A stretch of 64,000 bases of DNA from Sulfuritalea sp. (GCA_023229545.1 JALNZB010000011.1:24714-88713), one strand, 5' to 3'. Positions 45,901 to 55,043 are shown, numbered from the stretch's first letter. Translations and numbers: made by a program. The notes: generated from the letters alone by a model not told the origin.

Positions 45901-47214
45901 ATGGCTGTTCCTGAACGCATCGGCAAGTACGAGATTCGCAAGAAACTCGGTGAGGGCGCCACCTCCATCGTCTACCTCGGCTTCGATCCTTTTGCCGAGC
46001 GCGAGGTCGCGGTCAAGGCCATCTTTCCGGAGGTTTTGCGCGACAAGGAGCGCGGCAGGCTTTACCGCAATCTGTTGATGACCGAGGCTTCGCTGGCCGG
46101 GAAGCTCATGCATCCGCACATTGTGCAGATTTTCGATGCCGTGGTGGCGGACGAGCAGAGCTACATCGTCATGGAGTACGTCAGAGGCGGCACGCTGGAG
46201 CCCTTTTGCACCCCAAGTACGCTGCTGCCGGTTGACCGCCTGGTGGAGATGATCTTCAAATGCACCCGCGCGCTTGACTACGCCTTTCGCGCGGGCGTCA
46301 CCCATCGCGACATCAAGCCGGCGAACATACTTCTGGTCAGCACGGACGATGGCGCCGAACGCAGCAACAGCGACATCAAGATATCCGACTTCGGCGCGGC
46401 GCTGATGAGCGGCGGCGAACAGACGCGCACACAGGTAACGGGCGTCGGCTCGCCAGCCTACATGTCACCGCAACAGGTACGCGACATGACGCTTAATCAT
46501 CAGACCGACATCTATTCTCTGGGTGTGGTGATGTACCAGTTGCTGACCGGACGACTGCCGTTCCAGTCGACCTCCAACTACGGCATGATTTACCAAATCT
46601 GCAATGTCGATCCGCCGCCGCCGTCGACCTTCCGCGCCGACATGCCGGCGAGTCTCGATGCCGTGGTCGCCCGCGCCATGCAAAAGGAAATCGAGGCGCG
46701 TTACCAGACGTGGGAGGAGTTTTCCCATGATCTCGCCCAGTCATTCCGCAACAGGCAGCTTTTGGCGCAGCGCAAGGCTTTTCCGGACAGCGAGAAATTC
46801 GAGGCGCTGCGGGCGCTGCATTTCTTCAACGAGTTTTCCGACGTCGATCTTTGGGAAGTCGTGCGCTTTTCGCGCTGGGACGAAGTAGCCGCCGGTACGA
46901 TAATCATGAGGGACGGCGAGCGTGGCGATTTCTTCGCTTTTTTGCTTGACGGCGAACTGATGGTCTCGAAGAGCGGCCATTCCCTGGGAACCTTGGCGGC
47001 AGGCGAGTGCTTTGGCGAAATGGCCATCATTCGCCGTGGCGAACACGCCCGCGGCGCCAACGTGGTGGCGCAGACCGCTACCCGCGTCGTCACCATTTCG
47101 GCGCAAGCTCTGCAACACGCCTCGGAGGTATGCCGGATGCACTTCTATCAGGGCTTTCTCGACGTCATCGCCGGTCGCCTGGCCGACGCCAATTCGCGCC
47201 TGGCGTCGCTTTGA
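45901..47214 (+). CDS. Ser/Thr protein kinase fused to a cyclic-nucleotide-binding domain
   Basis: 437 residues. The kinase domain (about 8-275) has the glycine loop LGEGATSIVYLG, Lys39 in VAVKA, HRDIKPANILL (135-145) and DFG (163-165), so it looks active; APE reads SPQ. Residues about 300-420 form a cNMP-binding (CRP-like) domain: ELMVSKSGHSLGTLAAGECFGEMAII, then RGEHARGANVVAQTATRVVTI. The phosphate-binding GEMAII motif is close to the consensus. Binding of cAMP or cGMP probably controls the kinase. It starts 10 bp after argH, so it may be co-transcribed. Targets are unknown. Confidence 0.88.
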   Translation: MAVPERIGKYEIRKKLGEGATSIVYLGFDPFAEREVAVKAIFPEVLRDKERGRLYRNLLMTEASLAGKLMHPHIVQIFDAVVADEQSYIVMEYVRGGTLEPFCTPSTLLPVDRLVEMIFKCTRALDYAFRAGVTHRDIKPANILLVSTDDGAERSNSDIKISDFGAALMSGGEQTRTQVTGVGSPAYMSPQQVRDMTLNHQTDIYSLGVVMYQLLTGRLPFQSTSNYGMIYQICNVDPPPPSTFRADMPASLDAVVARAMQKEIEARYQTWEEFSHDLAQSFRNRQLLAQRKAFPDSEKFEALRALHFFNEFSDVDLWEVVRFSRWDEVAAGTIIMRDGERGDFFAFLLDGELMVSKSGHSLGTLAAGECFGEMAIIRRGEHARGANVVAQTATRVVTISAQALQHASEVCRMHFYQGFLDVIAGRLADANSRLASL

Positions 47215-47252
47215 CGCCTCGGCACTGACCGTGCCGGCAGAACCGGGCAGGA

Positions 47253-47576
47253 TCAGGCGGCGCTGATGATCGGCTCCAACTGCTTCTGCAGCTCACCCGA
47301 CTGAAACATTTCGGTCATGATGTCGCTGCCGCCAATGAACTCGCCGTCGATATAGAGCTGCGGCACGGTCGGCCAGTTGGCGTAATCCTTGACGCCCTGG
47401 CGCACATCCGGATCGGCCAGCACGTTCACGGTCACCAGGTTCCTGACGCCGCATGATTGAAGAATCTGCACCGCGCGCGCCGAAAATCCGCACTGCGGCG
47501 CCTGCTGCGTGCCCTTCATGTAGAGCACCACCGGGTTGCCGGTAACGGTATCGTGAATTTTCTGTTTGATGTCCAT
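47253..47576 (-). CDS. grxD: Monothiol glutaredoxin (Grx4/GrxD type)
   Basis: 107 residues with the monothiol active site CGFS (Cys29), WPTVPQLYIDGEFIGGSDIMTE and the glutathione-binding TVPQ. These proteins carry [2Fe-2S] clusters with BolA partners for iron-sulfur assembly. It converges with the kinase gene; the gap of 38 bp has no strong terminator. Confidence 0.94.
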   Translation of the reverse strand: MDIKQKIHDTVTGNPVVLYMKGTQQAPQCGFSARAVQILQSCGVRNLVTVNVLADPDVRQGVKDYANWPTVPQLYIDGEFIGGSDIMTEMFQSGELQKQLEPIISAA

Positions 47577-47744
47577 GGCACATCCCGCGAATAGTTGAGT
47601 TAATAGGTTGGTTATTCTAGCGGCGCACGCACCTTGCGGTCAAGCGCCAGGCTTTTTCACGGCGGATCAGGCGAAACCAGCGCGTGGCGGCGGTCAGGAA
47701 TGCATCGTAGAACGGGGCAACCAGCGTGTAACTGTGTTTCAGGC

Positions 47745-48128
47745 TCAATGCAGCACACGTGGCATGGACAGCACAAACTCGGCAATCGGCGCCTCGAACT
47801 GCACGCCATCTTCGGCTGTCATCTGGTAACTGCCCTTCATCGTGCCCACGACCGTAGCAAGCTGGCAGCCACTGCTGTACTCAAAACTCTGCCCCGGCGC
47901 CAGCAAAGGCTGGTGGCCAACGACCCCCAAGCCTCGCACTTCCTGCACATGATCCTCGGCATCAGTGATGATCCAGTGCCGTGAAATCAGTTGCGCCGGT
48001 ACGGTACCGGTATTAGTGATGGTAACGGTGTAAGCGAAGACGTGGCGGTTGATTGCCGGATCGGACTGCTCGGCAATGTAGTGGGTTGCCACGGCAACCG
48101 TTATTTCGTATTTCTTTGCTTCTGCCAT
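47745..48128 (-). CDS. apaG: ApaG domain protein
   Basis: 127 residues, the usual size. KYEITVAVATHYIAEQSDP, FAYTVTITNTGTVPAQLISRHW and GLGVVGHQPLLAPGQSFEY are the family pattern of an immunoglobulin-like fold. In enterics it is linked to Co/Mg resistance and is encoded with apaH and ksgA; neither is present here. The function is still unclear. Confidence 0.93.
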   Translation of the reverse strand: MAEAKKYEITVAVATHYIAEQSDPAINRHVFAYTVTITNTGTVPAQLISRHWIITDAEDHVQEVRGLGVVGHQPLLAPGQSFEYSSGCQLATVVGTMKGSYQMTAEDGVQFEAPIAEFVLSMPRVLH

Positions 48129-48179
48129 GGGCCGGCATTCAACACCAATTTGCGCCGTGGGGCAAGAAAACGAAGCGAA

Positions 48180-49889
48180 TCAGGTCGCTCGCGCCAGCCG
48201 AAAGCAGACCCGGCCAGCCCGATTCTCGACCAGTTCCAGCCGATACCCCACCGCTTGCGCGTAACGCGCCGTGTGAAAGAGTCCGATCCCGTAGCCACTT
48301 TCGGAGGGCACGGGGCCGACAAACAGGCGCGCCACGATGTCCTCCGTCATTGCCGATCCATCGTCACGGGCGATCAGTTCGAAACCAGCATCGTTGCGTA
48401 TCAACTCGATCCGCATCTGGAGAGCAGGTTCCCGCAGGCGCTTTTCGATCGCATTACGAATCAGGTTTTCAACAACACCGGAAAACACTTCTTCAGGGAG
48501 CTCCCCGGCAATCGGTGTCTGCGCTTTGAAATCCACCCAATCCAGCGCCGCCATTCGCTGGCAAAGCTCCTGCCACCATTCGACCGCAGGCATCCAGCGC
48601 GCGGCCGATATGCCTTGCGGTGCATTCAGTTTGGCTAGAGTCCCGGCCAGCCGGGCACTTATCGCCGGCAACTGGCGACGCAACAGCGCCTGATATTCCC
48701 GCGACGACTCTGCGCCCGGCTCGATGCCCGCCGAACACAATGCATTCAGCGACTGCAACAGGTTCTTCACGTCATGCGTAAGGCGCGCGCCGGTCTCGTG
48801 AATGGCCTGCATATAGGACAACTGCTTCAGAGCCAGAGTGCGCCGCTTGTCGGCATAAAACTCGGCCAGCAGACGCGCCAGCAAATTGAAGTGCCACACC
48901 AGTGTCGGCGACAGCGGATGCTGTGTATAGAGCGCCAGCGTCATGCCATCATGGCTGAACTCCCAGCGAAGGCCGTCGGTGACGCCGAAACGCCCATCGC
49001 TTCCGTCCGCTGCCCACTCCCCGCCGATTACCCAAGGTAGGCGGCGCGCCATATCGTCGCAAGCGTCTTCGAGAAAGCGCTGAGGATCTTCGACGCGCGA
49101 GGCGAGATCGGCCAGCGCCTGCAACCACTCTTCAACCGGCAGGCCGATCGACATCATGTAGCGCGAAAACATATTGCCGAGGCCGGAAAAGCCGGCGTGG
49201 GGGTTCCATGCCCAACCGAGCAGCAGCAACGTGGTACCCAGCAGCAGCAGCGTCTGCAGCAAGCCCTCGACATAGGCGCTGCCAAACATCAGCATGGCGG
49301 CCAAACTGCCTAGCATCAATACAGCCAGCAGCAGAAAAACGAACAGGCTGGAGATGAAGTCCACCGCCTCGCGCGCCGAATCCTGCTCCGGACCCTGCGG
49401 CAGAAGTGCCATCGCGATCAGTATCAGCGGCAGACCGATATAAGCGAGCCTGACAAACAATTCAGGCAAATTCACCATGGGCAAGGCCATGGGCGCCGCC
49501 ATCAATAGCAGAGCCATCACCAGAAACCCAAGCGCCAGCAGAAAAAATAGTCGTGAAGCGCGCGCGTCGAACAGCAACACCTTGCCGCCGACGATGCCGG
49601 CCAACATCATGATCCACACCGACAACAGCCAACCCGTCAGGAACAGGCTCGCCGTCGCCACTACGCCGACTACCCCGAGCAAGGATTTCACCGACAAGTG
49701 CCGTTCGGCATGCACGAAAGGCTGCCACAGCATGAACAGGCCCAGATGGACGACGAAGAACATCTTGCCGATCAGTGTCCCCGGCCCCTGCCACAAAACC
49801 AGGTACAGGGCCGCCAGCAAAGCGACCAGCAAGCCCCGTCGCAGGGCGACCAATCGCGTCGGCAAGGTGGAAGAGCGCGGGGAAATCAC
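48180..49889 (-). CDS. Orphan membrane sensor histidine kinase
   Basis: 569 residues from a GTG. The N-terminal 250 residues hold about seven or eight membrane spans. A cytosolic GAF-like region follows (about 265-360), then an H-box of the type TGARLTHDVKNLLQSLNAL, N-box VVENLIRNAIEKR, G1 RDDGSAM and G2 GYGIGLF. The HDVKN H-box resembles PrsK-type kinases linked to exopolysaccharide or PEP-CTERM systems. No response regulator is adjacent; the neighbouring prepilin gene and PilR circuit may be related, which is speculation. Confidence 0.8.
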   Translation of the reverse strand: MISPRSSTLPTRLVALRRGLLVALLAALYLVLWQGPGTLIGKMFFVVHLGLFMLWQPFVHAERHLSVKSLLGVVGVVATASLFLTGWLLSVWIMMLAGIVGGKVLLFDARASRLFFLLALGFLVMALLLMAAPMALPMVNLPELFVRLAYIGLPLILIAMALLPQGPEQDSAREAVDFISSLFVFLLLAVLMLGSLAAMLMFGSAYVEGLLQTLLLLGTTLLLLGWAWNPHAGFSGLGNMFSRYMMSIGLPVEEWLQALADLASRVEDPQRFLEDACDDMARRLPWVIGGEWAADGSDGRFGVTDGLRWEFSHDGMTLALYTQHPLSPTLVWHFNLLARLLAEFYADKRRTLALKQLSYMQAIHETGARLTHDVKNLLQSLNALCSAGIEPGAESSREYQALLRRQLPAISARLAGTLAKLNAPQGISAARWMPAVEWWQELCQRMAALDWVDFKAQTPIAGELPEEVFSGVVENLIRNAIEKRLREPALQMRIELIRNDAGFELIARDDGSAMTEDIVARLFVGPVPSESGYGIGLFHTARYAQAVGYRLELVENRAGRVCFRLARAT

Positions 49890-50048
49890 AATAAAAGCTG
49901 CATTGGTCGGGACTCAGCCTGGAAATGGTGTCCCGATTGTAGCCAAGCCAGGCAACCCACTGCCTGCCAGATTGCAGACAAACCTGTCGATTTCCTGACA
50001 GTTACTTTGCGAGGAGTATCGGAGGACAATTGCTAATGCCATGAATAT

Positions 50049-50066
50049 ACGACATTATGATGTCGT
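50049..50066. promoter_or_regulatory. Dyad abutting the sigma-54 promoter
   Basis: ACGACAT and ATGTCGT separated by TATG, ending on the first base of the sigma-54 promoter. The half-sites contain the TGTC tetranucleotide, which is also frequent between 49920 and 50000 and is part of known PilR sites in Pseudomonas. Regulator identity is inferred. Confidence 0.5.
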
Positions 50067-50081
50067 GGCACGTATAGTGCT
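50066..50081 (+). promoter_or_regulatory. Sigma-54 (-24/-12) promoter of the prepilin gene
   Basis: TGGCACGTATAGTGCT matches the consensus TGGCACG-N4-TTGCW at all but one position, with the GG and GC pairs 12 bp apart. It lies 43 bp before the prepilin start codon, a good distance for transcription from about 50093. PilR (38153) is the candidate activator. Confidence 0.8.
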
Positions 50082-50123
50082 GCCAGTTCAGTACTGAATA
50101 AACATCCCACAGAGGAGATGATC

Positions 50124-50798
50124 ATGAGAAGCAGACAATCCGGTTTTACCCTCGTCGAAATCGCCATCGTGCTGGTCATCATCGGCCTGCTGCTGGGCGG
50201 TGTGCTGAAGGGCCAGGAACTCATCAACAGCGCGAAGATCAAGAATCTTGGCAGTGATCTGAACGGCATCAGCGCGGCAGTATATGGCTACCAGGATCGC
50301 TTCAAGGCGCTACCCGGTGACGACGCCACCGCTGCAACGCGTTGGACTGGCACGGCGTCCGGCGACGGAAATACCACGGTAGCAGGTGCATTCAATTCCG
50401 CTACAGCAGGAGACGAATCAAGGCTGTTCTGGCAACATTTGCGTTTGGCCGGCTTTATCGGTGGAGACACCACCTCCACCGCTCAACCGATCAACGCCAT
50501 CGGCGGCATCACCGGTGTGCAGTTTGGTGCCGGCAATCAGGCGGTTGGCGCTGGACTGGCCGGTTTGGTCATTTGCCACACGAATGTCTTGGGCAGAATT
50601 GCGGAATCGCTCGACAATCAACTCGACGACGGGAAGCCTAATGGCGGCGCCGTCAAGTCCTGGAAGCAGAGCGGTCTCGTGGCGGTCGATGGCGGGACGG
50701 CGCAGGTTGATATCACGGTTGCCGGCGCAAAAGCTCCCGACGCAACCTATGTCGACGATGGCACCACGATGTACACGGTTTGCAAGAAAGCCACCTAA
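50124..50798 (+). CDS. Type IV prepilin-like protein (pilin or pseudopilin)
   Basis: 224 residues. The N-terminus MRSRQSGFTLVEIAIVLVII is a classical prepilin leader: cleavage after Gly7, Phe8 to be methylated, Glu12 at position +5, then the hydrophobic helix. The body ends with a single Cys pair candidate (VICHT, TVCKK). It is larger than most major pilins and may be a PilA-like pilin or a minor pilin. The ATG at 50124 has GAGGAG at the right spacing; an ATG two codons upstream is too close. Transcription is from the sigma-54 promoter, and a strong terminator follows. Confidence 0.85.
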   Translation: MRSRQSGFTLVEIAIVLVIIGLLLGGVLKGQELINSAKIKNLGSDLNGISAAVYGYQDRFKALPGDDATAATRWTGTASGDGNTTVAGAFNSATAGDESRLFWQHLRLAGFIGGDTTSTAQPINAIGGITGVQFGAGNQAVGAGLAGLVICHTNVLGRIAESLDNQLDDGKPNGGAVKSWKQSGLVAVDGGTAQVDITVAGAKAPDATYVDDGTTMYTVCKKAT

Positions 50799-50823
50799 TA
50801 CAGTATCGGAAAATGCAGATCGG

Positions 50824-50846
50824 AAGCCCGCTTCGGCGGGCTTTTC
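50824..50846 (+). terminator. Rho-independent terminator between prepilin and antiporter genes
   Basis: AAGCCCGC-TTCG-GCGGGCTT plus TT, a compact hairpin with an ultra-stable tetraloop, just before the convergent antiporter stop. Confidence 0.85.
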
Positions 50847-52848
50847 ATTTCCGCTTGCCGCTCAGCAGCACTTCCTCACCCGCCATCACCGCCGCCGCCG
50901 TTCCCAGCAATACCACCACATCGCCTTCGATCAGTTCCAGTTCGGGTTCCAACTTGAGCGCACGTTGCGAGCGGCGGCGAATCGCCGTAACGCCAGCGCC
51001 ATCCCCAGGGATGCCGCTTCGCATGACTTTCCCCAGACCGATTTCCCCGACGCGACGCCCGATGGCCCAGGTGCCGGGCGTCAGGGTCACCGCATGCAGA
51101 CGCGGCTGGTCGGCATCCGCCAGATGAGCGCCGGCATCGGCGGCGCCGTGGAAAAATCCGCGCAGTAGCGCGTAGTGCTGTTCACGCATCTCGCGCAGGC
51201 GCTTGATGACCTTGTGCATCGGTATGCCCGACAGCGCCAGCGCGTGAGTGGCCAGCATCACACTCGACTCCAGCGCCTCCGGTACCACTTCGGCGGCGCC
51301 GGCGGCGTAGAGCTTTTCCACGTCGTCCTGCTCCCTGGCCCGAGAAATGATGGCGACATCGGGACGCAACTCCCTGACACGGTGAATCACTCGTAGCGCA
51401 GCATCGATATCGGCAAAGGTGATCACCACCACGCTGGCCCTCGCCAGTCCTGCCGCCAGCAGCGTTTCCTTCTTTGACGAGTCGCCGTAGGAAACCGCTT
51501 CGCCGGCGATGCTGGCGCCGCGCACGCACTCGGGATCGAGGTCGAGGGCCATGAAGGAAACCCCTTCGGCTTCGAGAAAACGCGCCAGATGCTGACCGGT
51601 ACGTCCGAAACCGCAAAGAATCGCATGCTTGTCGGAGGCCAGCGACTGTGCCGCAAGCTGGGTCAATTGCATCGAGCGCAACAGCCACTCCGAAGCGACG
51701 AAACGGAATACCAGCCGATCCGAGAAGTGCACCAGCAACGGCGCCAGCAGCAAGGACAGCACCATAGCCGCCAGCACCGGCTGCAGTGTCGCGGCGCTGA
51801 GTAAATTCACGTCGCCACTGCGCGCAAGAACAACGAAGCCAAATTCGCCACCAGCGCACAGCCACAAGCCACTGCGCAGGGCGGTAGCCGGCGAGCTGCC
51901 CATCCACCGGGAAAAGACGCCGACAATCACCAGTTTGAGCGCTACCAGCAACGCCAGAATTCCTGCCACCAGCGACCACTGGCCGATAATCTGCGGCACA
52001 TTGAGGCGCATGCCGATGGCGACGAAAAACAAGCCCAGCAATACATCGCGAAAGGGCTTGATGTCTTCTTCCACCTGATAACGGTATTCGGTTTCACCGA
52101 TCAGCATGCCGGCGGCGAAGGCGCCCAGCGCGAGCGACAGGCCCGCCAGTTCGGTCAGCCAGGCCAGACCGAGGGTAATCAGCAGCACATTGAGCATGAA
52201 CAACTCGGCCGACTTCCTGCGCGCCACCAGGTAGAACCAGGCGGACAGAGCGCGCTGACCGATGAACAGCACCAGCGTGAGCAGCACGGCGGCCTTGAAG
52301 CCCGCCCACAACAACGCCTCGGCCATCGCTTCGAGCGGTTGCGAGAATGCCGGAATCATTACCAGCAGCGGCACCACGGCGATATCCTGAAACAGCAGGA
52401 CACCGATCACTTCGCGACCGTGCGGCGCGTTTAGTTCGCCGCGTTCGGTCAATAACTTGGACAGCATGGCCGTCGATGACATCGCCAGAGCACCGCCCAG
52501 CGCGATGCCGGCGAGCCAGGGGATGCCGGCAAGCCGGGAGAGGAGCATCGCCATCAGCACGGTCACCAGCACCTGCAACAGACCCAAACCAAAAACGATG
52601 CGTTTCATGCTGTACAGCCGTGCCAGCGAGAATTCGAGGCCAATGCTGAACATCAGGAACACCACGCCGAATTCCGCGAGATGCCGCGTCTGCGGCGTAT
52701 CCGGCACCCACCCCGCCGCATGCGGCCCCAGCGCGACGCCAACCAGCAGGTAACCCATGATCGGCGGCAGACCCAGCATGCGGAAGAGCGCAACCACGAC
52801 CACGGCAGCGGCGAGCAGCAACAGAATGAGGGGCAGGGTGTCGGTCAT
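50845..52848 (-). CDS. CPA2 monovalent cation:proton antiporter with RCK domain (Kef/YbaL type)
   Basis: 667 residues: about 12-13 membrane spans (residues 5-390; MSSTAMLSKLLTERGELN is the typical transport motif), then a TrkA-N/RCK nucleotide-binding domain (HAILCGFGRTGQHLARFL) and a TrkA-C-like tail. It exchanges potassium or sodium for protons at the inner membrane; cation choice is not clear. Near the C-terminus MRSGIPGDGAGVTAIRR is encoded by a repeat-like segment (50984-51025). The gene is divergent from kdsD. Confidence 0.92.
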   Translation of the reverse strand: MTDTLPLILLLLAAAVVVVALFRMLGLPPIMGYLLVGVALGPHAAGWVPDTPQTRHLAEFGVVFLMFSIGLEFSLARLYSMKRIVFGLGLLQVLVTVLMAMLLSRLAGIPWLAGIALGGALAMSSTAMLSKLLTERGELNAPHGREVIGVLLFQDIAVVPLLVMIPAFSQPLEAMAEALLWAGFKAAVLLTLVLFIGQRALSAWFYLVARRKSAELFMLNVLLITLGLAWLTELAGLSLALGAFAAGMLIGETEYRYQVEEDIKPFRDVLLGLFFVAIGMRLNVPQIIGQWSLVAGILALLVALKLVIVGVFSRWMGSSPATALRSGLWLCAGGEFGFVVLARSGDVNLLSAATLQPVLAAMVLSLLLAPLLVHFSDRLVFRFVASEWLLRSMQLTQLAAQSLASDKHAILCGFGRTGQHLARFLEAEGVSFMALDLDPECVRGASIAGEAVSYGDSSKKETLLAAGLARASVVVITFADIDAALRVIHRVRELRPDVAIISRAREQDDVEKLYAAGAAEVVPEALESSVMLATHALALSGIPMHKVIKRLREMREQHYALLRGFFHGAADAGAHLADADQPRLHAVTLTPGTWAIGRRVGEIGLGKVMRSGIPGDGAGVTAIRRRSQRALKLEPELELIEGDVVVLLGTAAAVMAGEEVLLSGKRK
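50984..51025 (-). repeat. Repeat-like segment in the antiporter C-terminus
   Basis: GCCGTAACGCCAGCGCC at one end matches the dispersed core. The longer stretch also resembles 11910-11953 in the lipoprotein gene: both encode MRSGI..DGAG.TA. Roughly 70% base identity over about 50 bp by eye. Confidence 0.4.
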
Positions 52849-52885
52849 GGAGCAACGGATACAGGAAAGAAGATGCCGGGGGGTT

Positions 52886-52894
52886 GCTATAATT
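52886..52894 (+). promoter_or_regulatory. Extended -10 promoter for the kdsD operon
   Basis: TGCTATAAT, an extended -10 element (TGn plus TATAAT), lies 28 bp before the kdsD start. No good -35 box is visible, consistent with an extended -10 promoter. Confidence 0.5.
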
Positions 52895-52921
52895 TGGCTC
52901 CATCATAAACGCCGGCTCCCG

Positions 52922-53935
52922 ATGAACCAAGCCATTACACCGCCCGAGTTTTCGTCCATGGCTCGCGTCCATGATGATGATCGCGCCGTGATCATGGGTC
53001 GTCAGGTGCTGGAAATCGAAGCAGCGGCCGTTGCCGCGCTGGGGCGACGACTGGGGAACGAATTCCGCGCCGCCGTGGCGCTGATACTCGAAAGCCGCGG
53101 TCGCGTAGTCGTCAGCGGCATCGGCAAATCCGGCCATATCGCCCGCAAGCTGGCCGCTACCTTTGCCAGCACCGGCACCCCGGCCTATTTTGTCCATGCC
53201 GCCGAAGCCGTGCATGGCGATCTGGGCATGATCACCCGCGAAGACGTGCTGATCGCCATTTCCAATTCCGGCGAAAACGACGAGCTGCTGACCATCGTGC
53301 CGCTGGTCAAGCGCCTGGGCGGCAAGCTGATCGCCATCACCGGCAACGAAACTTCCTCACTGGCGCAGGAAGCCGACATCCATCTCGACGCCCGCGTCGA
53401 TCAGGAGGCCTGCCCGCTGAATCTGGCGCCAACCGCCAGCACCACGGCTGCGCTGGCGCTAGGCGATGCGCTCGCAGTCGCCCTGCTCGACGCTCGCGGC
53501 TTCGGCGCGGAAGATTTCGCCCGCTCTCACCCCGGCGGCACGCTGGGTCGCAAGCTGCTTACCCACGTCGGCGATGTCATGCAAAGCGCCGTGCCGACGC
53601 TAACCGAAGGCGTGTCGGTGCCCGTCGCGCTGGCGGCCATGACGCGAGGCGGCATGGGCATGGCGGTGGTACTCGACGCGGCAGCCAATATCACCGGCAT
53701 CTTTACCGACGGCGATCTGCGCCGCGCCATGGAACGCCTGGGTGACCTGCGCACGGCTCCGGTAACCGAGGTCATGACCCGCCATCCCCGCAGCATAGGC
53801 GCGCGGCGCCTGGCCGTTGAAGCAGTGGAAATGATGGAAGCCAACAAGATCAATCAGCTGCTGGTAACGGACGACGCTGGCAAGCTATGCGGGGCGCTCA
53901 ACATGCACGATTTGTTCCGCGCGAAAGTCGTCTGA
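52922..53935 (+). CDS. kdsD: D-arabinose 5-phosphate isomerase (KpsF/KdsD)
   Basis: 337 residues: SIS domain (about 40-180; VVSGIGKSGHIARKLAATFAS, HAAEAVHGDLGMI) followed by two CBS domains (about 210-330). It isomerises ribulose 5-phosphate to arabinose 5-phosphate, the first step to Kdo in LPS. It overlaps kdsC by 3 bp (TGATG). Confidence 0.95.
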   Translation: MNQAITPPEFSSMARVHDDDRAVIMGRQVLEIEAAAVAALGRRLGNEFRAAVALILESRGRVVVSGIGKSGHIARKLAATFASTGTPAYFVHAAEAVHGDLGMITREDVLIAISNSGENDELLTIVPLVKRLGGKLIAITGNETSSLAQEADIHLDARVDQEACPLNLAPTASTTAALALGDALAVALLDARGFGAEDFARSHPGGTLGRKLLTHVGDVMQSAVPTLTEGVSVPVALAAMTRGGMGMAVVLDAAANITGIFTDGDLRRAMERLGDLRTAPVTEVMTRHPRSIGARRLAVEAVEMMEANKINQLLVTDDAGKLCGALNMHDLFRAKVV

Positions 53936-54471
53936 TGAGCACGGTGGCAACTGCGGCCATGGCCAAGGCATCCCGCGTCGCCCTGATGGGCTTCGATGTG
54001 GACGGCGTACTCACCGATGGCACGCTCTATTTCAGTTCGCAGGGCGACGAGATGAAGGCTTTCTCCAGTCTCGACGGCCATGGCATGAAGATGTTGCAGC
54101 GAGCCGGAGTCGAGGTCGTCATCATCAGCGGGCGCAGTTCGCGCGCGCTCGAACTGCGCGCCGCGAATCTTGGCGTGAAAGAGCTGCACATGGGCGTTGA
54201 GGACAAGCGCGCGTTACTGGAGCAGCTTGCGGCGCGACGCGGGATCGAACTTGCGCAATCCGGCTACATGGGCGACGACGTGGTGGATCTGCCCGTCCTG
54301 CGCGCCTGCGGATTTTCCGCCACGGTGGCCGATGGCCACGGCGAGGTCCGTGCTCGCGTCGATTATGTCGCCAGCAAGGGCGGCGGTCGCGGTGCAGCAC
54401 GCGAAGTCTGTGACCTGATCCTGCGTGCCCAGGGCAAATGGAATGCGGCCATGGCGGAATATCTGGCATGA
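53935..54471 (+). CDS. kdsC: 3-deoxy-manno-octulosonate-8-phosphate phosphatase
   Basis: 178 residues, HAD superfamily C0. The nucleophile motif is GFDVDGVLTDGTLYF; IISGRSS and GYMGDDVVDLPVL carry the other catalytic residues. It removes phosphate from Kdo-8-phosphate. It overlaps lptC by 4 bp. Confidence 0.95.
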   Translation: MSTVATAAMAKASRVALMGFDVDGVLTDGTLYFSSQGDEMKAFSSLDGHGMKMLQRAGVEVVIISGRSSRALELRAANLGVKELHMGVEDKRALLEQLAARRGIELAQSGYMGDDVVDLPVLRACGFSATVADGHGEVRARVDYVASKGGGRGAAREVCDLILRAQGKWNAAMAEYLA

Positions 54472-55043
54472 AGGATCGCGCCGCCTCGCTGTTTCCGCTG
54501 GCCATGCTGGTGCTGCTGGCCGCGCTCACCTTCTGGCTCAACCGCGTCATCCAGGGCGACAATCCGCGCGGCCCGCAGCGACACGACGCCGACTACTGGG
54601 TCGAACATTTCCAGGTGCGTCGCTTCGATAGCGAAGGCAAGCTGCAAAATACCCTGGTTGCCGACAAGCTGTTGCACTATCCCGATGACGACACGACCAT
54701 CGTCACCACGCCGCACATCACTTATCATCGACAAGCGCCGTCCGAAATATTTGCGCGCATGGCTTATGTCGGCAAGGATGGCAAGGAAATCGACCTGATC
54801 GATGACGTTCGGGTAATTCGTCATGGTGCCACGGACGATGCGCGGCCCACCGTGCTCGAAACCAGAACGCTGAAGGTTTTCCCCGATGACGAAAAGGGAT
54901 ACACCAACGATCCGGTAGTCATTACGCAGGGCATGAGTGTCATGCACGGCAGCGGACTCGACATTGACAACAGATCCGGCATCACGGTCCTGCGCGGCCG
55001 CGTTACCGGCACCCTCCATCGCAACCGGACCGACACACCATGA
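54468..55043 (+). CDS. lptC: LPS export system protein LptC
   Basis: 191 residues. One N-terminal membrane span (LFPLAMLVLLAALTFWL), then the beta-jellyroll with HDADYWVEHFQVRRFD and the late repeats (VITQGMSVMHGSGLDIDNRSG). LptC links the LptBFG transporter to the LptA bridge in the periplasm. It overlaps lptA by 4 bp. Confidence 0.93.
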   Translation: MKDRAASLFPLAMLVLLAALTFWLNRVIQGDNPRGPQRHDADYWVEHFQVRRFDSEGKLQNTLVADKLLHYPDDDTTIVTTPHITYHRQAPSEIFARMAYVGKDGKEIDLIDDVRVIRHGATDDARPTVLETRTLKVFPDDEKGYTNDPVVITQGMSVMHGSGLDIDNRSGITVLRGRVTGTLHRNRTDTP

